Assembly: GCF_000147815.2 (NCBI RefSeq)
Contig: NC_015957.1
Location: 6,820,001 to 6,884,000 of the forward strand
DNA from: Streptomyces violaceusniger Tu 4113
GTDB lineage: Bacteria; Actinomycetota; Actinomycetes; Streptomycetales; Streptomycetaceae
Reading direction: 5' to 3'
Length of the DNA: 64,000 nt
Below the pieces are notes generated by a model that was given only the letters and a program-made list of their open reading frames with translations, did not search any database and was not told the origin of the DNA. This document shows positions 8,071 to 16,570 of the stretch, one piece after another. A program made the position numbers and the translations under genes. Within the stretch, counting starts at the first letter, position 1, and each line of letters begins with the position of its first letter.

Positions 8071-8877
8071 ATGACCAGCGTCCACGGCTACTTCCCGCCC
8101 AAGACCGCCACCGGCGCCTCGTCCCTCATCCCCTCCCCGCCGTGGCACTACTCCGGCGACCTGCTCACCATCGAGTACCGCACCGACCCGGCTCGCGTAC
8201 GCGAGCTGCTGCCCGAGCCGTTGGAGCCGGCCGCCGAGGATCCGGGAGCGGTCGCGCTGATCTGGGCCGACTGGCAGTCGTGTGCGACCGGCGGCCGGGA
8301 GCTGCTGGACCCGGTGCGCTCCCAGTACAAGGAGACCTTCGCGGTCGTCCGCTGCGCCTACCGGGGCCGGACGTACTCCCGCTGTGTCTACATCTGGGTC
8401 GACAAGGACTTCGCGATCGCCCGCGGACTGCATCAGGGCTATCCGAAGAAGCTCGGCTCCATCCATCAGACCCGCCCCCATCCGTATGGGCCCGCCCCGC
8501 GCGTCGAGGCGGGAGCCCGGTTCGGCGCGACCCTCGCCGCGGCCGACCGGCGGCTCGCCCAGGCCGTGGTGACCCTGCGCGAGCCGTCGGAGACCGGCGG
8601 CTTCGTCAACGGGCACCCCATGGCCCACCACCGCTGGCTGCCCTCGATCGAGAACGGCAAGGGGCTCGCCCTCGACGAGCTGGTCGAGTCCGGCGCCGCC
8701 TCCTTCGAGGGCGGGCGGCCATGGGTCGGCGATGCCGAGCTGGAGCTGTTCGAGGCGCCCACCGAGGAGCTGGCCCGGCTGGAGGTCCACGAGCCGATCG
8801 CCGCGTACTACCGCCAGGTGGGCGTGGTCTGGGACGGCGGCCGGCTGCTGGAGTCCGGCACCTCGCAGGCCCGGTAG
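8071..8877 (+). CDS. acetoacetate decarboxylase-like protein
   Basis: 268 residues of the ADC superfamily. The Schiff-base lysine pair appears in HQGYPKKLGS (Lys126/127), the hallmark of acetoacetate decarboxylase. The N-terminal PPKTATGASSLIPSPPWHYSGDLL and C-terminal AYYRQVGVVWDGG fit family members that act on other keto acids or work as aldolase-dehydratases. GGAGCGTGACGGC precedes ATG 8071. It is the last gene of the aromatic operon. A role in processing the chain product is plausible, but the substrate is unknown. Confidence 0.75.
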   Translation: MTSVHGYFPPKTATGASSLIPSPPWHYSGDLLTIEYRTDPARVRELLPEPLEPAAEDPGAVALIWADWQSCATGGRELLDPVRSQYKETFAVVRCAYRGRTYSRCVYIWVDKDFAIARGLHQGYPKKLGSIHQTRPHPYGPAPRVEAGARFGATLAAADRRLAQAVVTLREPSETGGFVNGHPMAHHRWLPSIENGKGLALDELVESGAASFEGGRPWVGDAELELFEAPTEELARLEVHEPIAAYYRQVGVVWDGGRLLESGTSQAR

Positions 8878-8902
8878 AAACCCCGTCTGCGACGATCTCT
8901 GC

Positions 8903-9658
8903 GTGGACTACCCGAACGACCAGGCCCCCGGCGCCCCCGTCCGCTCCGGCATCCCGGAGCACGGCCGCGTGCCCAAGTACTACGCCGTCAAGGCCCAGAT
9001 CGACCGGCTCATCGACGAGTTGGGGGAGGGCTCCCCCATCCCCACCGAGCGTGACCTCTCCGAGCGGTTCGAGGTCGCCCGGGAGACGGTGCGCCAGGCG
9101 CTGCGCGAGCTGGTGCTGGAGGGCAAGCTGCGGCGGCAGGGCCGCGGCACGGTGGTCGCGGGGCCCAAGCTGGCACAGCCGCTGTCGCTGGCCAGCTACA
9201 CCGAGGGCGTACGGCGCCAGGGGCGCACCCCGGGCCGTGCGCTGGTCACCCTCGACCGCTTCCCCTGCCCCGACGCGCTCGCCGCCGAGACCGGCCTGAC
9301 CCGTGGCGAGCCCGTCTGGCATCTGGAACGGGTCCTGCTCGCGGATGACGAGCGGGTCGGTCTGGAGAGCACCTACGTGGCCGAGGCCCGCGTGCCCGAT
9401 CTGGACACCGCCTTCGATCCGGACTCCTCCTTCTACGCCTACCTCGCCGACCGGGACATCGTCTTCGGCGACGCCGACGAGCGGATCGAGACCGTACTGG
9501 CCACGCCGCGCGAGGCCCTGCTCATCGGCACCCCGCCGGCCCTGCCGATGCTGCTCATCCACCGTGTTTCGCGGGACACCGCGGGCCGTCCGCTGGAGCG
9601 GGTCCGGACGCTTTACCGGGGTGACCGGTTCTCCTTCACGACACATCTGAGCGGCTGA
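8903..9658 (+). CDS. GntR/HutC-family transcriptional regulator (PhnF-like context)
   Basis: 251 residues. The N-terminal winged helix-turn-helix includes YYAVKAQIDRLIDELGEGSPIPTERDLSERFEVARETVRQALRELVLEGKLRR in consecutive blocks over residues 25-80. The C-terminal UTRA effector domain (PVWHLERVLLADDERVGLESTYV, RVRTLYRGDRFSFTTHL) marks the HutC subfamily. Start GTG 8903 has no obvious Shine-Dalgarno; a slightly longer frame is possible. It immediately precedes phosphonate genes, and the following gap contains a GGTCTAG operator-like site, so it probably senses a phosphonate or its breakdown product (inference). Confidence 0.8.
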   Translation: MDYPNDQAPGAPVRSGIPEHGRVPKYYAVKAQIDRLIDELGEGSPIPTERDLSERFEVARETVRQALRELVLEGKLRRQGRGTVVAGPKLAQPLSLASYTEGVRRQGRTPGRALVTLDRFPCPDALAAETGLTRGEPVWHLERVLLADDERVGLESTYVAEARVPDLDTAFDPDSSFYAYLADRDIVFGDADERIETVLATPREALLIGTPPALPMLLIHRVSRDTAGRPLERVRTLYRGDRFSFTTHLSG

Positions 9659-9684
9659 GAAATGCCCCTTTGCCCCCGCTTGTC

Positions 9685-9724
9685 GCATCACAAAAAGATA
9701 ACGGGTCTAGCCCAAATGTGATGC
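9685..9724. promoter_or_regulatory. GntR/HutC operator region before the phosphonate operon
   Basis: Two nested signals lie in the 122-base gap. GCATCACA (9685-9692) and its reverse complement TGTGATGC (9717-9724) form a spaced inverted repeat. Between them GGTCTAGCCC (9704-9713) matches 9 of 10 bases of the GGTCTAGACC core used by HutC-type regulators such as DasR. A TTGACA box follows at 9741-9746, so binding here would sit upstream of the promoter. Confidence 0.5.
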
Positions 9725-9789
9725 CCGGTTCACGCTCTCGTTGACAGCCGGATTCCTCCGGTTCCCCAGACGCATGGAGCGTGACGGAC

Positions 9790-10914
9790 GTGAGAGTGAT
9801 AGTCGTCGGAGCCGGCGTGGTGGGCACCATGCACGCCTGGCACGCAGTGGAACGCGGCCATGAGGTCGTACAGATCGAGCGCGAGACGGAGGCTCGCGGC
9901 GCCTCGCTACGCAATTTCGGCCAGATCTGGGTGAGCGGCCGAGCGGGCGGCGAGGAGCTGGACACCGCGCTGCGGGCCCGGGAGCTGTGGGAGGACATCG
10001 GCAGCCGCGTTCCGGCGCTGGGCTTCCGTCCGAACGGCTCCCTGACCCCGGTCCGCGGCGAGCTGGAGCTGGCCGTCGCCGAGGCCGCGGTCGCCCGCAC
10101 GGACGCCGCCGCGCGCGGCTACAAGCTGCTGACCGCGGGCGAGGCACGGGCCCTCAACCCCGCCCTGCGCGGGGCGTTCGACGCCGCCCTGTACTGCGAG
10201 CGGGACGCGGCCGTCGAGCCGCGCACCGCCCAGCTCGCCCTGCGCGCCGAGTTGCTGAACTCCCCGCGGTACACCTTCCTGCCCGGCCGCGAGGTCCGGG
10301 AGGTGATCGGCGAGCGCGCCGTCCGCGACGACCACGGCGAGGTGCACACCGGTGACGCCGTCGTCCTGTGCACCGGCGCCTGGCTCGGCGGCCTGGTCCG
10401 TGAGCTGGCCGGTCCCGATCTGCCGGTGCGCCGCGTCCGGCTCCAGATGATGCAGACCGACCCCCTGGGCGAGTCGCTGACCACCTCGGTCGCCGACGCC
10501 GACAGCTTCCGTTACTACCCGGCGTACGCCTCCCCCGCCCTGGAGGAGCTGAACGCGCGCCGGCCGCAGGCCGATACGGCCGAGGAGCACCGTATGCAGC
10601 TTCTGATGGTGCAGCGCGCCGACGGCGGACTGACCATCGGCGACACCCACGAGTACGAGCATCCCTTCGCCTTCGACACCCTCGAGGACCCCTACGACCA
10701 CCTCACCGGCGTCGTGGAGTCCCTCCTCGGCCGCCCGCTGCCGAAGATCCGGCGCCGCTGGGCAGGGGTGTACGCACAGTGCACCGACACCAGCCGGGTC
10801 GTGCACCGCCAGCGGGTGCGGAAAAGCGTCTGGCTGGTCACCGGGCCCGGCGGGCGCGGCATGACCTGCTCGCCCGCGATAGCCGAAACCACCGCGAACG
10901 AACTGGGCTGGTGA
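9790..10914 (+). CDS. FAD-dependent oxidoreductase (DadA/glycine-oxidase type) of a phosphonate operon
   Basis: About 374 residues. The N-terminal Rossmann motif VIVVGAGVVGTMHAWHA binds FAD. The long DAO fold ends in RRWAGVYAQCTD and VTGPGGRGMTCSPAIAE. Start chosen at GTG 9790 (GGAG 11 bases upstream); GTG 9781 is in frame but only two bases from that GGAG. The stop overlaps a GTG of the next gene (GTGA). This DadA branch typically accompanies the phosphonatase-like HAD gene and an AEP transporter (family knowledge), and probably oxidises the amino group or carbon chain of an aminophosphonate. Confidence 0.8.
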   Translation: MRVIVVGAGVVGTMHAWHAVERGHEVVQIERETEARGASLRNFGQIWVSGRAGGEELDTALRARELWEDIGSRVPALGFRPNGSLTPVRGELELAVAEAAVARTDAAARGYKLLTAGEARALNPALRGAFDAALYCERDAAVEPRTAQLALRAELLNSPRYTFLPGREVREVIGERAVRDDHGEVHTGDAVVLCTGAWLGGLVRELAGPDLPVRRVRLQMMQTDPLGESLTTSVADADSFRYYPAYASPALEELNARRPQADTAEEHRMQLLMVQRADGGLTIGDTHEYEHPFAFDTLEDPYDHLTGVVESLLGRPLPKIRRRWAGVYAQCTDTSRVVHRQRVRKSVWLVTGPGGRGMTCSPAIAETTANELGW

Positions 10915-10919
10915 CGCAC

Positions 10920-11621
10920 ATGACCACCCCGACCGACACCACCATCCGCCTGGTGGCCCTCGACATGGCCGGCACCACCGTCGCCGACGGCGGTCTGGTC
11001 GAGCGCGCTTTCGACGCCGCCTCCGGTGAGCTGGGCGCCCGGCCCGGCACCCCCGACCACGCCGAGAAGCTCGCCTATGTGCGCGCCACCATGGGCGAGT
11101 CCAAGATCTCCGTCTTCCGCCGGCTGTTCGGCGCCGAGGAGCCTGCGCAGCGCGCCAACGCCGCCTTCGAGCGGGCGTACGGCGAACTCGTCGACGGCGG
11201 TCTGATCGCCCCCGTGCCCGGCGCCCGCGAGGCCATCGAGGAGCTGGCCGCCGACGGCCGTACCGTCGTCCTCACCACCGGCTTCGCCCGTGTCACCCAG
11301 GACGCCATCCTGGACGCGCTCGGCTGGCGCGGCCTGGTGCCGCTCACCCTGTGTCCCGCCGACGCGGGCGGGCGCGGGCGGCCGTACCCGGACATGGTGC
11401 TGGAGGCGTTCCTGCGGACCAGGGCCGCCGAGGACGTGGCCCAGGTGGCCGTCGTCGGCGACACCTCCTACGACATGCTCAGCGGCGTCAGGGCCGGGGC
11501 GGGGCTGGTCGCCGGGGTGCGCACCGGGGCCCACGGCGACGAGGCGTTCCGCGCGGCCGGGGCGACCCACGTACTGGACTCGGTCGCCGATCTGCCCGCC
11601 CTGCTGCGGGGAGTCGGCTGA
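10920..11621 (+). CDS. phosphonatase-like HAD hydrolase
   Basis: 233 residues. HAD motif I is LDMAGTT (nucleophile Asp15), in the D-x-A-G-T form of phosphonoacetaldehyde hydrolase PhnX rather than the usual D-x-D. Motif II lies near VVLTTGFA, and motif IV is VAVVGDTSYDMLSG. A helical cap (residues about 30-100) lacks an obvious PhnX Schiff-base lysine arrangement, so the cleaved bond is not certain. ATG 10920 chosen; GTG 10911, overlapping the upstream stop, is an alternative. Its own stop overlaps the ATPase start (ATGA), giving a tight operon. Confidence 0.8.
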   Translation: MTTPTDTTIRLVALDMAGTTVADGGLVERAFDAASGELGARPGTPDHAEKLAYVRATMGESKISVFRRLFGAEEPAQRANAAFERAYGELVDGGLIAPVPGAREAIEELAADGRTVVLTTGFARVTQDAILDALGWRGLVPLTLCPADAGGRGRPYPDMVLEAFLRTRAAEDVAQVAVVGDTSYDMLSGVRAGAGLVAGVRTGAHGDEAFRAAGATHVLDSVADLPALLRGVG

Positions 11622-12669
11622 TGGGCATCCGCTTCGACGCGGTCACCGTCGCCTACGACGGGAACGTCGTCCTGGACGCCCTCGACCTCACGGTGGCACC
11701 CGGCAGGTCATGGCGCTGCTCGGGCCGTCCGGATCCGGCAAGACCACCGCGCTGCGGGCGGTCGCCGGGTTCGTACGGCCCGCCTCCGGGCGGGTCTTCC
11801 TCGGCGACCGCGACGTCACCGATCTGCCGCCGCACCGGCGGGGCATCGGGATGGTCGTCCAGAGTTACGCGCTCTTCCCGCATCTGCGGGTCGAGGACAA
11901 CGTCGCGTTCGGCCTCAAGGCCCGCAAGGTGCCCAAGGCCGAGATCCGGGCCCGGGTCGCCGTGGCGCTGGAGATGACCGGCATGGCCGCGTACGCCCGC
12001 CGCCACCCGCGCGAGCTGTCCGGTGGCCAGCAGCAGCGCGTGGCCACCGCCCGCGCGCTCGCCATCCGCCCGGACGTCCTCCTCCTCGACGAGCCGCTGT
12101 CCGCGCTCGACGCCCAGTTGCGCTCCGGCATGCTGGCCGAACTCGCCCGGCTGCACCGGGAGTTGCCCGAGGTGTCGATCCTGTACGTCACCCATGACCA
12201 GGTCGAGGCGCTCACCCTCGCCGACCGGATCGCGGTGATGGACAAGGCCCGGCTCCAGGCCTGCGGCACCCCGCGGGAGCTGTACCGGGCTCCGGCCGAC
12301 GCGTTCACCGCCTCCTTCGTCGGCAACGCCAATCTGCTGCCGGTGACGGTCGGTTCCGCGGGCGTGTCATTCGCCGACGCCGAGATCGCGGTCGACACGG
12401 CGGGGGCCGTACCGGGCGCGACCGCCACCCTGTGCGTACGCCCCCATCTGGTCGGCATCGGGGCGGGCCCCAACCGGCTCACCGGCACGGTGGCGGAGAT
12501 CCAATGGCGGGGCGCCACCCACCGGCTGTACGTGGACGTGGCAGGGCACCGGGTGATGGCCGACGTACGGGAGCTGCGCGAGCCACCGGCCCATGGCGAC
12601 CCCGTGACCGTGCACTTCGCACCCGAGGACGCCGTGCTGCTGACCGCCGGGGTGAGCGGCCATGGCTAG
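11621..12669 (+). pseudogene. phosphonate ABC transporter ATP-binding protein, frameshifted
   Basis: The first 28 codons from ATG 11621 (MGIRFDAVTVAYDGN..., ending TVAPG) are in one frame; the rest, starting VMALLGPSGSGKTT, is in another. Between GGC (11702-11704) and GTC (11707) there are two bases where three are needed, so one base has been lost just before Walker A. The downstream frame is otherwise perfect: Q-loop VVQSYALFPH, signature LSGGQQQR, Walker B VLLLDEPLSALD, switch His in VTHDQVEA, and a C-terminal regulatory domain. Without a correction no functional ATPase is made from this start. Sequencing error cannot be excluded. Confidence 0.8.
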
Positions 12670-13987
12670 CGCGACCCTGAGCACTGGGGCCAAGGCCCGG
12701 CCCCGCGCGGCGGCCTGGGCCTGGGCGTGGGCGCTGCCGCCCGTCGGCCTCCTCGCCCTGGTCTTCCTCTATCCGCTGGCCCTCGTCGTCCAGCAGTCCG
12801 TCCGGCCCGACACCGGTGGCACCTCCGTCCAGCCGTACGCCGACGTCTTCGCCTCGGAGGCGTTCCGCGAGGCGCTGTGGACCACCGTATGGCTGGCGGC
12901 GGCCTCGACCGCCGGATGTCTGGTGCTCGGCTTCGTGCTGGCGCTGATCATCGCGTTCGTGCCCTTCCCGGGGGCGCGGGTGGCCGCACGCTTCATCGAT
13001 GTCTTCCTGTCCTTCCCGTCCTTCCTGATCACCCTCGCGCTGCTGTTCGTCTACGGCTCGACCGGCATGGCCAACGGTCTGTGGACGGATGTCACCGGTG
13101 CCGGCGAGGGGCCCTTCCAGTTCCTCACCACGCCCTGGGGCGTACTGCTCGCCGAGATCACGTACTTCACTCCGTTCGTGATGCGTCCGCTGCTCGCCGC
13201 GTTCTCCCAACTGGACACCGCGCAACTGGAGGCGGCCAGTTCGCTCGGCGCCCGGGCGCCCCGGATCATCCGGCAGATCATCCTGCCCGAGGCGCTGCCC
13301 GCCCTCGCGGCGGGCGGCAGCCTGGTCCTGGTGCTGTGTCTCAACGAGTTCGGCATCGTGCTCTTCACCGGCGCCAAGGGCGTCACGACCCTGCCGATGC
13401 TCGTCTACGGCAAGGCCATCCTGGAGTCCGACCAGTACTCCACCCCGGGCGTCGCCGGGGACGGCACGGCCGTGCTCATCAAGGCCAGGCACGACTTCGG
13501 CGGCGAGAAGCCCGCCATGGAGTACCTGGCCAAGCTCCAGAAGAACAACGTCGGCCCGGCCGCCTCCACCGGCAAGCTGGCGCCCAAGGTCGACAAGGGC
13601 GAACTGCTCGTCGCCAACGGCGACGTCCAGATGAACTACGCCCAGTCGAAGTCCATGCCGAACCTCGGCATCTGGTTCCCGGCCCGCCGCAGCGGCAAGC
13701 CCACCACCTTCGCCCTGCCGTACGCGGCCGGTCTGGTCACCAAGGCCCCGCACACCGCGAACGGCAAGAAGCTCCTGGACTACATGCTGAGCCGCACGGC
13801 CCAGAACCAGGTCAGCGAGGTCGGTGGCGGCTTCACGGCCCGTAAGGACATCAAGGCCACCGACGCCAACGCCACCGCGCTCAGCAAGCTGATGGACGGC
13901 GTGGAGGTCTTCCAGCCCGACTGGAACGACATCCAGAAGAACCTCCCCTCGTACATCGACGCCTGGAAGTCGGCCACCGACAACTGA
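12662..13987 (+). CDS. chimera: phosphonate ABC permease N-part fused to binding-protein C-part
   Basis: One 441-codon frame overlaps the ATPase gene by 8 bases. Residues 1 to about 258 are an inner-membrane permease: transmembrane helices, and the EAA-type loop AASSLGARAPRIIRQIILPEALPAL. From about residue 259 (after GKAILESDQ) it becomes soluble and typical of an aminoethylphosphonate-binding protein: GVAGDGTAVLIKA, HDFGG, STGKLAPKVDKGEL, VANGDVQMNYAQ, then PYAAGLVTKAPH. The last permease helix, any second permease and the N-terminal half with export signal of the binding protein are missing. The simplest reading is an in-frame deletion spanning two or three genes. Transport function is very unlikely. 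Confidence 0.85.
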   Translation: MASATLSTGAKARPRAAAWAWAWALPPVGLLALVFLYPLALVVQQSVRPDTGGTSVQPYADVFASEAFREALWTTVWLAAASTAGCLVLGFVLALIIAFVPFPGARVAARFIDVFLSFPSFLITLALLFVYGSTGMANGLWTDVTGAGEGPFQFLTTPWGVLLAEITYFTPFVMRPLLAAFSQLDTAQLEAASSLGARAPRIIRQIILPEALPALAAGGSLVLVLCLNEFGIVLFTGAKGVTTLPMLVYGKAILESDQYSTPGVAGDGTAVLIKARHDFGGEKPAMEYLAKLQKNNVGPAASTGKLAPKVDKGELLVANGDVQMNYAQSKSMPNLGIWFPARRSGKPTTFALPYAAGLVTKAPHTANGKKLLDYMLSRTAQNQVSEVGGGFTARKDIKATDANATALSKLMDGVEVFQPDWNDIQKNLPSYIDAWKSATDN

Positions 13988-13995
13988 CCCCCGGC

Positions 13996-16413
13996 TCAGG
14001 CGGCACGTACCACGTACACAGCGCCCGCGTCGGCGGTGAAGGCCGTGACACCCGGCTCCGGCCGGGTCGTGGGGACGGACGCGTCCCCGGAGGTCACCCG
14101 CACGTCCTTCGCCGTGCGCAGCCGCGCCGGCCCGCCCGCCCGGGCCGTCAGCCGCGCCTCGTTCAGCGCGCCGCCCCGCCAGCTCATGTCCACCTCGAAA
14201 CCGCCCCTCGCCAGCAGGCCCCGTACGCTCCCGTCCGGCAGTTGCGACGGGAGGGCGGGCAGCAGATGCAGCTCGTCGTGCTGGCTCTGCAGCAGCCATT
14301 CGGTCACTCCGGCGCAGGCGCCGAAGTTGCCGTCGATCTGGAACGGCGGGTGCAGGTCGAAGAGGTTGGGGGCGGTGCGTTCGGGGGTGAGCAGATCGGC
14401 GAGCAGCTTGTACGAACGGTCGCCCTCCTCAAGCCGCGCCCAGAAGTTGACCTTCCAGGCGAGCGACCACCCGGTGCCCGCGTCACCGCGCCGCACCAAC
14501 GTGGTGCGCGCCGCGGTGAAGAGGTCCGGGGTGCCTGTCCGGCTGATCTGGTTGCTCGGATGCAGCCCGTACAGATGGGAGACATGGCGGTGCTCCTGCT
14601 CGGGGGCGCCCGCGTCCCAGTCCTGCTGCCACTCCTGGAGCCGGCCCTGCGCGCCGATCTTCATGGGGGCGAGCCGTCCGCGCGCGGCCAGCACCTGGTC
14701 CCGGAGGGCGGCGTCGGTGCCGAGGGTGTCGGCGGCCGAGGCCACGGCGCCGAACAGGTCGCGCAGCAACTGCATGTCCATCGTCGGCCCGGCGCACAGC
14801 GAGCCGCCGCCTCCGCTGTGGTGGGCGTTCTCCGGGGAGACGGAGGGGCAGGTGACCAGCGCGCCCGTGGCCGGGTCGGTCACCAGCGCGTCGAGGAAGA
14901 ACTGGGCCGCGCCCTTGAGGACGGGGTAGCGCGCCCGCAGTTTCTCCGTGTCGCGCGTGTACCGGTAGTGCTCCCAGATGGCCATGGACATCCAGGCACC
15001 GCCCATGGGCCACATGCCCCAGAAGGCGCCGTCGACGGGGGCCGTGCCGCGCCAGACGTCGGTGTTGTGGTGGGTGACCCAGCCGTCCGCGCCGTACTGG
15101 GTGCGCGCCGTCGAGCGCCCGGCCACAGCCAGCTCGTCGAGCAGGGCGAAGACCGGTTCCCAGCACTCCAGAAGGTTGGCGGGGGCGGCCGGCCAGTAGT
15201 TCATCTCCGTATTGATGTTGATGGTGTACTTCGAGCCCCAGGGCGGGCTCGTCAGGTCGTTCCAGATGCCCTGGAGGGTGGCCGGCTGGGTGCCGGGGCG
15301 GGATGCGGCGATGAGCAGATAGCGGCCGTACTGGAAGTGCAGTTCGACCAGTTGCGGATCGCCGCCGGAGGCGAAGCGGGAGACGCGCTCGTCGGTGGGC
15401 AGGGCCGCCGCGTCGCCGCTGCCCACGTCCAGCGAGGTACGGCGGAACAGCGCGCGGTGATCGTCGACATGGCGGCTGCGCAGTTGTCCGTACGGGCGGT
15501 TCGCCGCCGGGTTGAGGTCTGCGGCCGCCTGGCCCGCCGCGTCACCGTTGGCGTTCTCCCAGTTCACATAGGTGGTGCCGATGGCGACCAGGACGGTCGC
15601 CGCGTCGGCTCCCCGGACGGTGACGGTCCCGCCCGCGCTGGTGGTGGTGCCGCCCTCGGCGAGCACCCGCACCAGCGCGCGGAACCCCACCGCGCCGTCC
15701 ACCCCGCCCGTGGCGTCCCCCGTTCCGTCGAGCGCGGCGGTGAGCGGGTCGGGCGAGGACAGGGAGGTGCGCAGCGGGCTTTCGAACGTGGCGCCGAAGG
15801 ACAGCGCGCCCTTCTTCGACGCGGACAGCCGGACGACGATGACGCGGTCGGGAGCGCTGGCGAACGCCTCACGGGTGAAGGTCACGCCGTCGCGGGTGTA
15901 CGTGGTGGTGGCCACCGCCGAGTCCAGGTCCAGCTCCCGCCGGTAGCCGGTCACCGCGCCGCCCGTCGGCAGGCTCAGCAGGAGGCTGCCGACGGTCTGG
16001 TACTGCGCCTGGCCGCCGGGCACCCCGAGGAAGTCGGAGTTGATCAGCGTCTCGGCCTCGGGCCACTTTCCGTCGAAGACGAGCTGCCGGATGCGGGGCA
16101 GGGCGGCCAGGCCCTTGTGGTTGTCGTAACTGTGCGGCCCGCCCGCCCAGAGGGTGTCCGCGTTGAGCTGCAGCCGCTCGGTCTCCGTGGCCCCGAACAC
16201 CATCGCGCCGAGCCGCCCGTTGCCCAGTGGCAGGGCGCTCAGCCAGTCGGCGGCGGGCTCGCGATACCACAGCGCCAGCGGCCGGTCCGCCTTCTCGCGC
16301 CCGGCGGGCGCAGCGGCGTGGGCCGTCCCGGCGGGCAGGCCGGCGGCCGCGAGGCCCGTGGTGGTCGTGGCGGCCAGCGCCATGAACTGTCGGCGCGGGA
16401 CATCAGGGGTCAC
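13996..16413 (-). CDS. secreted glycoside hydrolase family 95 (alpha-L-fucosidase type)
   Basis: 805 residues. A Tat signal (RRQFMAL, AAAGLPAGTAHA) predicts export. LPLGNGRLGAMVFG and LNADTLWAGGPHSYDN are the N-terminal beta-sandwich signature of GH95. NINTEMNYWPAAP carries the conserved Asn residues, SPENAHH the catalytic acid, and IDGNFGACAG the Asp near residue 694. GTG 16413 has GGAG five bases upstream. Only 8 bases separate its stop from the convergent phosphonate chimera. GH95 includes 1,2-alpha-L-fucosidases and alpha-L-galactosidases; the fold call is firm, the sugar less so. Confidence 0.88.
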   Translation of the reverse strand: MTPDVPRRQFMALAATTTTGLAAAGLPAGTAHAAAPAGREKADRPLALWYREPAADWLSALPLGNGRLGAMVFGATETERLQLNADTLWAGGPHSYDNHKGLAALPRIRQLVFDGKWPEAETLINSDFLGVPGGQAQYQTVGSLLLSLPTGGAVTGYRRELDLDSAVATTTYTRDGVTFTREAFASAPDRVIVVRLSASKKGALSFGATFESPLRTSLSSPDPLTAALDGTGDATGGVDGAVGFRALVRVLAEGGTTTSAGGTVTVRGADAATVLVAIGTTYVNWENANGDAAGQAAADLNPAANRPYGQLRSRHVDDHRALFRRTSLDVGSGDAAALPTDERVSRFASGGDPQLVELHFQYGRYLLIAASRPGTQPATLQGIWNDLTSPPWGSKYTININTEMNYWPAAPANLLECWEPVFALLDELAVAGRSTARTQYGADGWVTHHNTDVWRGTAPVDGAFWGMWPMGGAWMSMAIWEHYRYTRDTEKLRARYPVLKGAAQFFLDALVTDPATGALVTCPSVSPENAHHSGGGGSLCAGPTMDMQLLRDLFGAVASAADTLGTDAALRDQVLAARGRLAPMKIGAQGRLQEWQQDWDAGAPEQEHRHVSHLYGLHPSNQISRTGTPDLFTAARTTLVRRGDAGTGWSLAWKVNFWARLEEGDRSYKLLADLLTPERTAPNLFDLHPPFQIDGNFGACAGVTEWLLQSQHDELHLLPALPSQLPDGSVRGLLARGGFEVDMSWRGGALNEARLTARAGGPARLRTAKDVRVTSGDASVPTTRPEPGVTAFTADAGAVYVVRAA

Positions 16414-16443
16414 TGCGACTCCAGGAAGGGGTGAGTGGGGGTC

Positions 16444-16570
16444 TGCCTCGATCCGGGATCTGTCTCGACCCGGGATCTGCCTCGACCCGGGATCTGCCTC
16501 GACCCGGGCTCCGTCCGGCCGTCCCGGCGGGCCGCTCTGCCGCGGCCCGGGTCCGGGTCCGGGTCCGGGT
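16444..16570. repeat. tandem repeats between the GH95 and ThuA genes
   Basis: Four head-to-tail 17-bp copies (consensus TGCCTCGACCCGGGATC) fill 16444-16511. A second tract of four CCGGGT hexamers occupies 16547-16570 and overlaps the ThuA stop codon. The first block is the leader and promoter region of GH95 (minus strand), and each 17-mer contains the palindrome CCCGGG, so it could be either neutral slippage or clustered sites. Confidence 0.8.

Noticed and set aside
5674..8790. A 1038-codon minus-strand frame across the aromatic operon
   Set aside because: It covers four convincing plus-strand genes and has low-complexity composition with no recognisable motif.
16444..16511. Short regular repeats resembling a small CRISPR array
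   Set aside because: Units are contiguous with no spacers and no cas genes are nearby; they are simple tandem repeats.
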